Source of the DNA: Tragulus kanchil
Taxonomy: Eukaryota; Chordata; Mammalia; Artiodactyla; Tragulidae
DNA: 64,000 nt
NCBI GenBank assembly: GCA_022376925.1
Contig: JAIOJX010000026.1
Location: 200,856,400 to 200,920,399 of the forward strand
Direction: 5' to 3'
Shown here piece after piece: positions 35,073 to 47,162 of this stretch (within the stretch, counting starts at the first letter, position 1; each line of letters starts with the position of its first letter). Below the pieces are notes generated by a model. That model had not been told where the DNA came from and did no database searches. It saw only the letters and a program-made list of their open reading frames with translations. The position numbers were made by a program, and so were the translations under genes.

Positions 35073-35277
35073 TTCTGAGGTCTCTCCATGCTCTCCTGTC
35101 CTCCTTCCTGATGCATTTTATTGCATAGCACTTGTCATGGCTTAACATATTTTATAATGTATTACTTTATTTTAGTTTCTAACTCTCATAAGAAAGACCT
35201 TTGAAGGCAGAATTTTGTTTTTTTCTCCACTGCCGTGACCTCAGTATGACTTTGCTGAATGAATGACTATATTAAAC
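35073..35277 (+). mobile_element. L2 3' end (D13 second copy)
   Basis: Duplicate of 33940-34145. Confidence 0.65.
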
Positions 35278-35861
35278 ATGACTAGTGAACTGAAGAAGAA
35301 ATCTTCAGATAGGAATCTTTGAAAATATAAACAATTAAAAGTAAAAATCAGAGGCTTACTCTGAATGTTTAAAAGTTACCATATTTTTTTCAAAGTAAAG
35401 TCCTTGTATTTACACCTTTTTCAAATATACTGTAATGTTCACAATACATAAATGGACTCAAATTTAACACATGTAAAAATATCTCTACAAATGTGTTTTT
35501 ACTAACATGTATTAATAAGGGGACTTTCTTATTTGAGACTAGTGCCCTTAATATAACACAATGCCAAAAATAATTTAGAACAGTACAGTTGATGCTCTAT
35601 CAATAATTGTTTGATAAAAGTTTGCACTCCTTGGCAGCAAAACTATATCAGGGAATTTATAAGTTGTTTCATTAATATCAGAATAGCCAAAGACTATGTG
35701 ATTAAATCGGTAATAATATAATCAATCTATCAAAACTTAACAATACATTAGGTCATAATCAAGTAAACCAATCACATCAGTGATCCTATTTAACCCTTAA
35801 AAAGTAAAAAGTAATGACTATTACTATATGCCATAGTATATTTATCACATTTTTATTGACA

Positions 35862-36180
35862 TTTCTTTCACCAAACATTTGTAGATCCCTACTGCACCCA
35901 AGGCAAGTGATGTCCATAAAGATTCAACAAGACATGGTCTTTCCCTTCAGTGAGCTTATGAGTTAACAAAGTTGAGACATACTTGTGTAAGAGAGATACA
36001 AGCAAGATGGAACAGAGGATGCTGAGTCAGATTCCTGACTCAGGATCCCCAGTTCCCCACACAACAGCTATTTGTCCTTGGACATGCTACTCTTCCTCAC
36101 AGCGACAGCTTCAGCAACCTCAAAATCAAGATCATAATAGCACAGACTACCTAGTGAGAAATAAAATACAAAGTACAGAA
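35862..36180. repeat. Old L2 and MIR fragments
   Basis: 35862-35965 reads like a reversed L2 piece ('ccaaacatttgtagatccct', 'cttcagtgagcttatgagtt'). 36010-36180 reads like a plus-strand MIR ('gtccttggacatgctactct', 'cttcagcaacctcaaaatca'). Both strongly decayed. The MIR part is cut by the start of D14. Confidence 0.4.
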
Positions 36181-38323
36181 TGTGCTTTTTAGCAAAATAT
36201 TAAACATATAGTGAGGACTTCCTAAATACCAATTGTTAGTGCTTCAGTTCCTATTAGAGGATTCTTTGACTTAATTAACTTTATGAAGTTTGTTTTACAT
36301 AAAATCAATAAAACATTTGCTGGCATTATCTCTGATGATGAATAATCAAAATGCCATTCTTATTTAACTAATTATTAATACTTTGATGGGACAAAAAAGC
36401 AATCTGCATGTCAACTTCACAGCATATGCCTTAACAAACAAGAAAATTAATTACTCATTAACATTATTGAGTAAAAAGTGACTGTATGGGAATAAGCAGC
36501 CTTCTCACATAACTTCCCACCCACTGAATAATGGGGAAAGCAAGGCTTTTACTAAAAATGGAGAACCGTTAATGTAGTGTAAGAACCGCTAATGAAACTA
36601 GGAGCCTTGGCTAGTCTGTGGAAATTATCTTTAATCATGAAAGTTTAGCTCACTAATCTGCAGAATGTCAATTATGTAGCACAATTTTCCATATACTTGC
36701 TTCTGGCACTACTTAAGATGAAATGCCTTCTTCTTTGATTTATAATATATTGTCTCTAACCATAATTGTCTGGGTCAGAAAGTCTTACAGAGCAAAAAGA
36801 CAGTAGGAAAGATGTTGGGAGAGTGTAATAATTATATAAAATGGGGATCATTTATTAGTACTTGAGCAAGATTTTTTTCCTGGAGAATAATAGTCATGTA
36901 GGTTTTTATGTTCACAGATGTAACATCTGAAGTACAGAATCAAAAGACTGATATTTCTAATTCAGATAACATTACATAAATATGTAAAATCATTAAAGAG
37001 ACTTATCTGGTACATTCCACATTTTAATCTGTTTTCCACTAATGAGTATTTAAGAAATGGAAACAGAAAAGTCCTGGTTATTCAAGCATGTAATTAAAAT
37101 TCAACAGTAAAACCTTCTGAAAAAAAGGCTTGGGCAGTGATATAATCGGCCTGATTTTTATCCTATGCACAGAAAAAAATTCTGTCTCTGCATTTATTTG
37201 TCCTTGGACATGCTACTCTTCCTCACAGCGACAGCTTCAGCAACCTCAAAATCAAGATCATAATAGCACAGACTACCTAGTGAGAAATAAAATACAAAGT
37301 ACAGAATGTGCTTTTTAGCAAAATATTAAACATATAGTGAGGACTTCCTAAATACCAATTGTTAGTGCTTCAGTTCCTATTAGAGGATTCTTTGACTTAA
37401 TTAACTTTATGAAGTTTGTTTTACATAAAATCAATAAAACATTTGCTGGCATTATCTCTGATGATGAATAATCAAAATGCCATTCTTATTTAACTAATTA
37501 TTAATACTTTGATGGGACAAAAAAGCAATCTGCATGTCAACTTCACAGCATATGCCTTAACAAACAAGAAAATTAATTACTCATTAACATTATTGAGTAA
37601 AAAGTGACTGTATGGGAATAAGCAGCCTTCTCACATAACTTCCCACCCACTGAATAATGGGGAAAGCAAGGCTTTTACTAAAAATGGAGAACCGTTAATG
37701 TAGTGTAAGAACCGCTAATGAAACTAGGAGCCTTGGCTAGTCTGTGGAAATTATCTTTAATCATGAAAGTTTAGCTCACTAATCTGCAGAATGTCAATTA
37801 TGTAGCACAATTTTCCATATACTTGCTTCTGGCACTACTTAAGATGAAATGCCTTCTTCTTTGATTTATAATATATTGTCTCTAACCATAATTGTCTGGG
37901 TCAGAAAGTCTTACAGAGCAAAAAGACAGTAGGAAAGATGTTGGGAGAGTGTAATAATTATATAAAATGGGGATCATTTATTAGTACTTGAGCAAGATTT
38001 TTTTCCTGGAGAATAATAGTCATGTAGGTTTTTATGTTCACAGATGTAACATCTGAAGTACAGAATCAAAAGACTGATATTTCTAATTCAGATAACATTA
38101 CATAAATATGTAAAATCATTAAAGAGACTTATCTGGTACATTCCACATTTTAATCTGTTTTCCACTAATGAGTATTTAAGAAATGGAAACAGAAAAGTCC
38201 TGGTTATTCAAGCATGTAATTAAAATTCAACAGTAAAACCTTCTGAAAAAAAGGCTTGGGCAGTGATATAATCGGCCTGATTTTTATCCTATGCACAGAA
38301 AAAAATTCTGTCTCTGCATTTAT
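36069..38323. repeat. Tandem direct duplication D14
   Basis: Copy A 36069-37197 and copy B 37195-38323, sharing the joint 'tat', constant offset 1126 with no indel noticed. Apart from the MIR start, the 1.1 kb unit is AT-rich with nothing recognised. Confidence 0.97.
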
Positions 38324-38355
38324 CTTTATCATAGTAAGAGTATCACAAAATGTGA

Positions 38356-38472
38356 GAGGGAAATGGCAACCCACTCCAGCATTCCTGCCTGGGAAATCCC
38401 ATCGACAGAGAAACCTGGTGGCCTCCAGCCATGGGTTCACAAAGAGTTGGACAAGATTTAGTAACTAAACAG
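38356..38472 (+). mobile_element. Bov-tA-type SINE fragment
   Basis: 3' half only: 'gggaaatggcaacccactcc', 'cattcctgcctgggaaatcc', 'gacagagaaacctggtggcc', 'cacaaagagttggacaagat'. The tRNA head is missing. Confidence 0.75.
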
Positions 38473-40210
38473 AAGCATTAGAAAATGTAAATATGTGCTA
38501 AAACTGCTAAAAACTCTAGAAAAATATTTTTAATCTAAAAAGTTAAAGTTGATTTATTCCAGACATCATTTGACAGGAACAGTAAATCAGAAAGAAGTAA
38601 TATATTACATTGGTGCAATTAAGACTCACATATACTTTCAAAGGAAAAGAATAAGAAAAGTGAACATTTTTAAATGTATTCAGGATTCAGAAATGTCAGT
38701 AAGAGACTCTGAATTGACCATGTCATGCAACAGCAGAGGAACATGTAACTTAATTACAGTCTTCACATACATATGCTGTGGTTTTTAGAGACAGTTTTCA
38801 CTTTGGCTATTTTTTCATACAGTAATCTACTCCACCAAATAATAATGTTTCATTTCCTCTTGCTATTTGAATGAGATTTAAGCACACAGTTATAGTACGT
38901 TGAATTTTCAAGAAGCAAAGTCAGCCCAGCCTCATGAGTTTGGGCTTCTTATTCCATCTTTGAATTTCTTTTTCCTGGAAAGGGAACACAGTTATAGCTG
39001 CACCTGGTATGGTGCCATAAACGTAGTGGAGGATTAATAAATATTTATCACTGTTGATGTTAGAAGAAACACTGATGTGCACTCTGCAGGGGTATGCTGG
39101 AATAGGACCATACTGCTCACACAAAAGTATAAACATTTGGTACAGCATCTGAATCTCAGACAACTTTTGAAAACCATTATTTTGCAGGAGGGCTGATCAG
39201 CTACAGAGAGTATAAAATTTTACTGATCACTATGATTAAGATGTATTAAAATGCAAAGAACTGTTTAGAAAAGCAGACTCCACATGCTGAGAATTCTTCC
39301 TCTTTTCTGTTGTGATCTGATTGGCCTGGGCAGCAGATCCAGAAGAGAACCCCAGCTGCAGCCCCGTAGGAGCAAGAGGAGTCAGCCAAGACTGTGGGGG
39401 CAGGATCTGCCTGATGGATAGAGCTCTGCCTTCCCAATTGCAGCTTCTAAGGGGATATACCGAACTTGAGTCTGATCCAGATTAATGTTGATAGTCATCT
39501 CCAATGTGACGGGTGGGAGCATAGCATTGGAAATTGCTTATGTAGGAAATGTTATCATCCAATGGATGACAGTTTTATGTTTGCAGAGGAAGGGGATGCC
39601 TGGATTCTAAGAGGGCCTCAGCCAGTGGGTGGCAGAAAGGGAACACTGGGATACCATCCAGATCCCCCAGAGAGAAGGGGCTGGCAAGACTAGAGAGGTT
39701 CTAAGGCTCAGACGATTTAGCTGGGGTTCAGGGCTGCAATCTATTACTAGCAAAAAATGAAGTGCAAATGCAGAACAGAGGCAAGAGTCTAGGTACACAG
39801 TGGGGCTGGAGTCTGGACCAACAAGCTTACTACTGGTAGCCACAGAGATGTTTACACGCGCTCACTCAAGAACAGGTCTAGGACAATAGATGAGTTCCAG
39901 ATGATGTTTATGGAGGAGAAAGGAAATCCTGACATCCGGCCAAGCTTGAGTCTCATCTGAGTAACAACTTGATGGTGTTGTGCCTATACATTGATGCCAT
40001 GTAGTAGCTGCTTGTTGGGCACAGATATCCAGGGGCTGTCATTAATTTTCTATTTAGGAATAAATTCAAAACTGTATTAAAATTGGCAAGTCATTTATAT
40101 GCTAGAATGTTAGCTCCACAAAAAGTACTTCTGCCTTTTGTTCACTGAAGTACGCCATGTGCCTAGCTGGCACGTGCTTAGCATTTAACAAGTATTTGTC
40201 AAATTAAAAA
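38473..40210. other. Single-copy stretch without supported gene
   Basis: Weak old repeat ends: 'gcacctggtatggtgccata' to 'gattaataaatatttatcac' near 39000-39055 (L2/MIR 3' end pattern), and 'tagaatgttagctccacaaa' to 'cacgtgcttagcatttaaca' near 40102-40190 (L2 3' end pattern). The moderately GC-rich part at 39280-39850 has only short frames with no known domain. Confidence 0.4.
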
Positions 40211-40877
40211 ATCTATTAGACAAATAGTAAGTGCCACACAAATGATCTGACAGCTTCTCTGTGTGCCCTGAAGGCAACCCTTACCTCCTGTAGTCATAGG
40301 GCTGAAACTGCAGCAGATCAAATTCAGAACTCCATATACAGAAGGATCAGGAAGGCCAGGGGGCTGCCCAATGTTATACCACCTTGAAGAGAGGATCTCT
40401 GATGGCAGAGACTACTAGGGAAGGGAAAAATGAAAAGTTTTATTCTCTCCCAAGTTCATTTCAGTTGTTCCATTTCAATATTATATCTTATGATCAGTAT
40501 CAGTCCTCTATAGTCAGTCTCAGAAATCTTCAAGCTTAATTTATTGATATCCCTATATAGAACCATTCATCCATAAGTTCAGGATGAGGCCAGGAGAGAA
40601 TAATTTTTTAAACAACATAATATGAGCTGGAAAAAAGTATCATCATTACTTTATTCATATAAATTACCTACTTTTCTCACATATAAGTTCAGCTCACATT
40701 AAAATGAATGAGGAAGGAGGAAGAATAAAAACTTTTCAACCTTAGTCTCAAGGCTAATCTTACATATGTTAATATTTTCAATCCCATTTGTTAAAAAGTC
40801 ATATTAAGTGAGGTTGAAACAGCAGAATTATCAGGCATCAGATGGCATCATCCAGCAGATGTATGCTACATCCCTTA
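40211..40877. other. Single-copy AT-rich stretch, nothing recognised
   Basis: No gene or clear repeat seen between the L2-like end and the CHR-like SINE. Confidence 0.4.
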
Positions 40878-40892
40878 AAAGCAGCCAGGTTT

Positions 40893-41166
40893 GGGCTTCC
40901 CTGGTGTTCCAGTGGATCGGGTGCAGTGCAAGGGGCGCTGGTTCAAGCCCTGGCCTCAGAAGATCCCACATACTGGGGAGCAGCTGGACCAGTGTGTCCA
41001 ATTATGAGTCAGCGCTCTGGAGCACATGCGCCCAGAGCCGGTGCTCTGCAACGAGAGAAGCCACTGTGAAGGAAGGCCCACACAGGCCAAAGAATAAAGA
41101 TGGATGAAAAATAAGTAAATGAAAGATGAATAAAAAAAAGTGGCCAAAATTCAAAAAAAATTTTTT
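40893..41166 (+). mobile_element. CHR-like SINE with 15-base target-site duplication
   Basis: Same family as 15762: 'gggcttccctggtgttccag', body 'gctctggagcacatgcgccc', 'ccactgtgaaggaaggccca', A-rich tail, no C-rich tract. Flanks 'aaagcagccaggttt' (40878-40892) and 'aaagtagtcaggttt' (41167-41181) differ by two transitions, so it is older than the 31461 copy. Part of the head is deleted between boxes A and B. Confidence 0.88.
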
Positions 41167-41514
41167 AAAGTAGTCAGGTTTGTCCAGCAGCAGTAAATTG
41201 GAACACATGGCATTTCTTACATATGGCCTATTTCCTGTAGTCTTTTTTGCTGATTCCTATTTTTTGGATCTCATTTGGGGTTTCTAGTGTTTTTCATATT
41301 TGATTCTGGACATTACTCCCTCAATAACCTAATAATTGCCTCTGAACCTACCACACAGCCACTTTCCCCTTACATTACTTTTGAGGGCACCAGCAGATTT
41401 CTAGGACTGATTGTTATGTGCCCAAGTCTGATACTGCTATGGTCTGTGCAATGCATGGTATTAGGATCCTTGAGTGTGCCATGGAAAATATATCAAGACT
41501 GGCATAAGACCTAA

Positions 41515-41640
41515 AAGTTGTAGGAGTATAGTGACTGTTACACAATGTATAAATTTATTAAAACTCACTGAAACATATACTTAGAATAGGCATCTCTTAT
41601 GATTCATAAGTCATACCTCAGTAAAGCTTAGAAGGAAAAG
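41515..41640 (+). mobile_element. L1M 3' terminus
   Basis: 'tttattaaaactcactgaaa', 'catatacttagaataggcat', 'tcatacctcagtaaagctta' match the terminal L1M pattern. Upstream 41182-41514 holds nothing I recognise. Confidence 0.5.
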
Positions 41641-42010
41641 TTTGGATAGATAATGGAAGTAGGTGGGACCAGGTCGGACTGATACTGAATCTTTATGAAG
41701 AACAAGTCAATCTAAGGGGTCTCTCATCAAGACAAAGGCTGACCACATAGAAATCTAGCTCACTAGAGCAAAGCATTGGGAACTATCAGTTACACCTGGT
41801 CCCAGGCATGGGAAGATTGGGAAACTATGAAAAACCCAATTGTTTTGGTTTTGATCATTCAGTATAGTTGACATGGGGACTCCAACACTAGGTCTCAGTT
41901 GCTGGGAAGAACACTGCAAAAAGAATTTGCATTTTTCAGTTTTGGGGATGTAAACCAACTCTGTCTAACTTAAGGACACACAAATAAATGATTTATTGCA
42001 AAGGTATCTT
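41641..42010. other. Single-copy stretch, nothing recognised
   Basis: No gene or recognised repeat up to the SINE target-site duplication. Confidence 0.4.
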
Positions 42011-42217
42011 GTTGTTTAGTCGCTCAGTCATGTCCAACTCTTTGAGACCCTATGGAATGTAGTCCACCAGGCTCCTCTGTTCATGGGATTTCCCAGGCAA
42101 GAATACTGGAATGGGTTGCTATTTCCTTCTCCAGGGGATCTTCCTGACCCAGGAATCAAACCTGTGTCTCCTGCATTGGCAGACGAGTCTTTACTGCCAA
42201 GCTACCAGGAAGGCCCC
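42005..42217 (-). mobile_element. Bov-tA-type SINE with target-site duplication
   Basis: Reverse full-length SINE from 'gttgtttagtcgctcagtca' to reversed head 'gctaccaggaaggcccc'. Flanked by 'ttgcaaag' at 41996-42003 and 42218-42225. Confidence 0.9.
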
Positions 42218-42225
42218 TTGCAAAG

Positions 42226-43337
42226 ACAGGAAGTCATTCATGGAATGGAACAAAAAGCTGAATAATCAAACACTGGTTAGAACACTACAGAAAACAGTAA
42301 TGTTCCAATAACCTTGTAGTCAAAATTAATGAATTGTCTCCTCGGAGCACAGTCATCAGTCTAATCCATTAGACTCCATTCAAGATTTAATTTCCAGAGA
42401 CAGGTTTGACTGTCCTTGCTTAATTCAAGTGTTCACGTCTCGATCTTAAAAGGATAACGTTATTTCACTGATACTCCCTCCAACAGCAAATGCAATGGAC
42501 AGGCATTATTTTCCATAAGAAAATCAATGCATTTTCACCAAAATAAGAAAGAAGAGATGTTAGGCAGAAAATATACACACATACACATGTCCTTTATGCT
42601 AAAATATTACCAACACCTGAAATTTGAAATTTGTTTTCTAGATAATCTGACCATGAACATCAGGGCCTTTGCAGCTAGTATGAGATTAAAAGAAGTGCTG
42701 TAGTTTCTCAGAAAACAGGCTAGAAAGAAAACAACCAGGCCTACAAGAAAAATGAGAGATTGGGGATAAAGCAATTTAACTTTATAAACAGGGTGAAGAA
42801 GGGTCATGGGAGGAAGATTCATATGCCCAAAGTCCTAGAGAAAAGAAACAAGTAGGTATCACTCAGAGAGAGCAAAGACAGAATGTGGCAATCATTCCAG
42901 GGCAGAAACAGCATCCAGAATACATCAGACCAGTAGTCAGCCCAGAGCACCCACATCTTTCCTCTCTCATCACTCCCAGCCAAGTCCTCAGTGGGTTTAA
43001 GTCAGTTTAATCAAGCCTTTCTTCTGGTAGAATTAACTCAGTAATTAGGGATCAGCATTCATTAGTAAACTCAGTTGTGTTTTTTCCAAGAAATCTTCAA
43101 TTTGTTCAAGAAATTAAAGTTCTTGAATTTCTAAGAAGCAGAGATTAAAATAAAAACTAGTGGTAAGGAGGTTTCGAATGTTTATGAATTTTCACAGAGG
43201 CTTTGACATTTTCTGAGCGATTTAGAAAGAACAAAACTCAGACAAGACAAAATTAGTGCCTCCTGTCTATACAGCATTTGACAGGGACTGGAAATACAAA
43301 GATGAACAGCCACCATCATTGCCCTCAAGGTACTTTC
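42226..43337. other. Single-copy stretch, no gene
   Basis: AT-rich. 43225-43330 ('gggactggaaatacaaagat', 'cattgccctcaaggtacttt') resembles an old reversed L2 piece. Nothing else is supportable. Confidence 0.35.
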
Positions 43338-43655
43338 TAGACACTGAATGTCTGCATCCCCACCAAAGTTCAGATGTTAAATCTTAATGCTCAAGGTATT
43401 TGGAGGTTAGGCCTTTGTGGGTGACTAGATCATGAGGGTAAAGATATCATGAATGGGTTAGTACCCTTTTCAGGAGGCTCCAGAGAGAGCTCCTTTGGCC
43501 CCTCTGTCATGTGTGGTCACAGCAAGAAGATGGCAACCAGGGAGTGGAGCCTCACCAGATATAGAATCTGTTAGCACCTTGATCTTGGACTTTCCAGCCT
43601 CTAGAACTGTGAAAAATGAATTTTCACGTTTGTAAACTGCTCGGTCTCTAAGCAC
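43338..43655 (+). mobile_element. MaLR-type solitary LTR (MST-like)
   Basis: Landmarks in order: 'aggcctttgtgggtgactag', 'atcatgagggtaaagatatc', 'atgaatgggttagtaccctt', 'agcctcaccagatatagaat', 'ccttgatcttggactttcca', 'agcctctagaactgtgaaaa'. Non-coding ancient LTR. It ends just before D15. Confidence 0.75.
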
Positions 43656-43741
43656 TTTATACTCAGAGCGATTCCCTACTCTGGGAAATCAGGGACCATG
43701 TCAAAGGAAATGCGACAGGGAAATGTGAAAAAGAAACAGGC

Positions 43742-44130
43742 ATTTTTTTTCTTTACTGAGATATAATCAACATATAACATAATATTAGTTTTATGTGTAC
43801 AGCATAGTGATTGATACTTGTGTATACTAGAAAGCAACCACCACGATAAGTCTATTTAACTTCTGTCACCATGTCGTTGTTGTTGAGTCCCTAAGTCCTG
43901 TCCGACTTTTTGCAACCCCATGGACTCTTTGCCACTGAGCTACCTGGGAAACCCTCTGTCACCACACACAGTTATAAAACTTTTCTTCTTATGATGAGGA
44001 CTTTTGAGATCGACTCTCTAGCAACTTTCAAATAAGCAAAACATTATTATAACTACAATCACTATGCTGTACATTATGTCCAGGGGACCCATTTATTCTG
44101 TAACTGGAAATTTGTACCTTCTGACTCAAT
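43742..44130 (-). mobile_element. L1M LINE-1 fragment, interrupted
   Basis: Reverse-strand L1M pattern: 'ttactgagatataatcaaca', 'ttatgtgtacagcatagtga', then after the SINE 'gatcgactctctagcaactt', 'atgctgtacattatgtccag', 'ctggaaatttgtaccttctg'. Split by the SINE at 43872. Confidence 0.75.
43872..43954 (-). mobile_element. Truncated Bov-tA-type SINE nested in L1M
   Basis: Short reverse SINE ('tgagtccctaagtcctgtcc', 'gcaaccccatggactctttg', 'ccactgagctacctgggaaa') with the middle of the element missing. Flanked by a perfect 10-base duplication 'tctgtcacca' at 43862-43871 and 43955-43964. Confidence 0.85.
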
Positions 44131-44576
44131 TTTAACAGGCAGACATGGTAGGCGAAAGCATTCCTGCCAGAGCAAATAGCATGAAAAATTATAAGAATAT
44201 GTGGTATATTCCTCTTTTAAACATAAGAGAAACTGACCTCACTCAGGAACTATATAAAGCATAGTGCTTCTGGAGAGAGAAGAGGAGAGGAATGGCACAG
44301 CCCAGAAGGCTCTGTGAAGGCCTTGTGCATCAGGTGGTTGAAGCATACCAGGAAAGTGACATGTTCAAGGGATTCAGAAAACCATAAGGAGGATATTGAT
44401 TAAAGAAGGATGAGACTTTCTGTTCCCAAAGGCTTCTTCACCATGCAGGTAAGACCTGATGAGTAAATACAGAGAGAATGGAATAGATAGGTAGTAGGTA
44501 AAATGGACAGTCACTAATATAATTAACAAAAAAAACCAGCATTCGTAAAATTCTATTGGACACTGTACAGTATCTG

Positions 44577-44780
44577 AGGATCCAGGTTCTGAAATCTGAC
44601 TTATTAAATTCAAACACTGTGTCTCCTTCTTATGAGCAAATTGTCCAGCTTCTCTATACCTTAGTTCTCTTATCTATAGACTAGGACCTACTTCATGGGA
44701 CTGTGAGGATTAACTGGTTTCTATGTGAAACACATTTAAAAACGTTAGCAGTTATTGTCATCTCATCTTACAGATTAATA
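44577..44780 (+). mobile_element. MIR SINE
   Basis: 'ccaggttctgaaatctgact', 'gtccagcttctctatacctt', 'agttctcttatctatagact', 'gactgtgaggattaactggt' follow the MIR core and 3' region. Confidence 0.7.
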
Positions 44781-44874
44781 AGCTTTACTATATTGTTAGA
44801 GCGATTCCCTACTCTGGGAAATCAGGGACCATGTCAAAGGAAATGCGACAGGGAAATGTGAAAAAGAAACAGGC

Positions 44875-45263
44875 ATTTTTTTTCTTTACTGAGATATAAT
44901 CAACATATAACATAATATTAGTTTTATGTGTACAGCATAGTGATTGATACTTGTGTATACTAGAAAGCAACCACCACGATAAGTCTATTTAACTTCTGTC
45001 ACCATGTCGTTGTTGTTGAGTCCCTAAGTCCTGTCCGACTTTTTGCAACCCCATGGACTCTTTGCCACTGAGCTACCTGGGAAACCCTCTGTCACCACAC
45101 ACAGTTATAAAACTTTTCTTCTTATGATGAGGACTTTTGAGATCGACTCTCTAGCAACTTTCAAATAAGCAAAACATTATTATAACTACAATCACTATGC
45201 TGTACATTATGTCCAGGGGACCCATTTATTCTGTAACTGGAAATTTGTACCTTCTGACTCAAT
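44875..45263 (-). mobile_element. L1M fragment with nested SINE (D15 second copy)
   Basis: Duplicate of 43742-44130. The nested SINE is at about 45005-45087. Confidence 0.75.
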
Positions 45264-45709
45264 TTTAACAGGCAGACATGGTAGGCGAAAGCATTCCTGC
45301 CAGAGCAAATAGCATGAAAAATTATAAGAATATGTGGTATATTCCTCTTTTAAACATAAGAGAAACTGACCTCACTCAGGAACTATATAAAGCATAGTGC
45401 TTCTGGAGAGAGAAGAGGAGAGGAATGGCACAGCCCAGAAGGCTCTGTGAAGGCCTTGTGCATCAGGTGGTTGAAGCATACCAGGAAAGTGACATGTTCA
45501 AGGGATTCAGAAAACCATAAGGAGGATATTGATTAAAGAAGGATGAGACTTTCTGTTCCCAAAGGCTTCTTCACCATGCAGGTAAGACCTGATGAGTAAA
45601 TACAGAGAGAATGGAATAGATAGGTAGTAGGTAAAATGGACAGTCACTAATATAATTAACAAAAAAAACCAGCATTCGTAAAATTCTATTGGACACTGTA
45701 CAGTATCTG

Positions 45710-45914
45710 AGGATCCAGGTTCTGAAATCTGACTTATTAAATTCAAACACTGTGTCTCCTTCTTATGAGCAAATTGTCCAGCTTCTCTATACCTTAGTTC
45801 TCTTATCTATAGACTAGGACCTACTTCATGGGACTGTGAGGATTAACTGGTTTCTATGTGAAACACATTTAAAAAACGTTAGCAGTTATTGTCATCTCAT
45901 CTTACAGATTAATA
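45710..45914 (+). mobile_element. MIR (second copy)
   Basis: D15 duplicate of 44577-44780. The third copy is at 46854. Confidence 0.7.
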
Positions 45915-45938
45915 AGCTTTACTATATTTAGATTAAGC

Positions 45939-46018
45939 ATTGTGTTGACCAAAAAGCTCATTCAGGTTTTTCCATACCATCTTAAGAAAAACCCAAATGA
46001 GCATTTGGCCAACACAAT
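45939..46018. mobile_element. Mariner-like MITE (BTMAR-type)
   Basis: An 80-base near-palindrome. The left arm 'attgtgttgaccaaaaagct' pairs with the right arm 'atttggccaacacaat', and the centre 'caggtttttccataccatct' pairs with 'aagaaaaaccc'. This is the terminal-repeat pattern of ruminant mariner-derived MITEs. No transposase. Confidence 0.78.
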
Positions 46019-46689
46019 ATTCAAGGATAGATACCTTCTATATAAATGCATTTTAAACTCACATTTGTATACTCTAGAACATGAGCATATAATTTCTTGC
46101 ATGACTCCAAGTCATCTAACAGACTAGGCTCAGAGATAGAAGCTTGACAGAAAGGAGACAATATTTCAGCGGACTGATGATCTTTTTATGATATGGATAT
46201 TTTATTTACACTTCAGATTTCCTATTGTTTCAGGTTTGGCCCTTATATAATCTTTAATTCTAAGGATTTATTAAAGATACTGATTTTACCCTCCTACCAT
46301 ACTCTCTTCCAAGAGAAAATTTCCTCTTGTTTAATAGTCTGTGCTGTCCTAGTTACTCCTAATTAAACTGGGGGTGCACAACAGACATAGAGGCTGTGCT
46401 GGACCAATCAAATTCTCTTTCTTGAGTATCTGTACTGAGAAAGTTAATAGATGATGAAGTAGATGGTGGATAGAACATGCCATTTAGGGGAAGCAAAATT
46501 CTGTTTCAGGTCAACAAGATTAAATCACAAGCAAAATACAGAGGGCAGACTTCTGATCTTATATTGGCAAGGAAAAATCAGCAAAGATTCTGAGCAGGAA
46601 AGTCACACTGTGAACATAAACAAGGGTATTGAATTTACAGTGTACATAACGTGAATTGAAGGCCAAAGAGGTCAAGTTTATTAGAACAT
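46019..46689. other. Stretch within D16 copy A, nothing recognised
   Basis: AT-rich, no gene or recognised repeat. Repeated at 47165-47839. Confidence 0.4.
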
Positions 46690-46853
46690 AGACTTTCTGT
46701 TCCCAAAGGCTTCTTCACCATGCAGGTAAGACCTGATGAGTAAATACAGAGAGAATGGAATAGATAGGTAGTAGGTAAAATGGACAGTCACTAATATAAT
46801 TAACAAAAAAAACCAGCATTCGTAAAATTCTATTGGACACTGTACAGTATCTG

Positions 46854-47059
46854 AGGATCCAGGTTCTGAAATCTGACTTATTAAATTCAAACACTGTGTC
46901 TCCTTCTTATGAGCAAATTGTCCAGCTTCTCTATACCTTAGTTCTCTTATCTATAGACTAGGACCTACTTCATGGGACTGTGAGGATTAACTGGTTTCTA
47001 TGTGAAACACATTTAAAAAACGTTAGCAGTTATTGTCATCTCATCTTACAGATTAATAA
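46854..47059 (+). mobile_element. MIR (third copy)
   Basis: D16 duplicate of the MIR at 45710. Confidence 0.7.
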
Positions 47060-47084
47060 GCTTTACTATATTTAGATTAAGCAT

Positions 47085-47162
47085 TGTGTTGACCAAAAAG
47101 CTCATTCAGGTTTTTCCATACCATCTTAAGAAAAACCCAAATGAGCATTTGGCCAACACAAT
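47085..47162. mobile_element. Mariner-like MITE (D16 second copy)
   Basis: Duplicate of 45939-46018, identical by eye. Confidence 0.78.

Larger units (their letters stand above)
33362..35631. repeat. Tandem direct duplication D13
   Basis: Copy A 33362-34499 and copy B 34495-35631 share the 5-base joint 'ctcct'. Only one small indel seen (A-run near 34210 against 35341). About 140 bases at the left also occur in D12 copy A, giving three copies. Confidence 0.96.
43665..45928. repeat. Tandem direct duplication D15
   Basis: Copy A 43665-44794, copy B 44798-45928, spacer three bases. One extra A in copy B near 45876. The unit holds an L1M fragment with a nested SINE, and a MIR. Confidence 0.97.
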
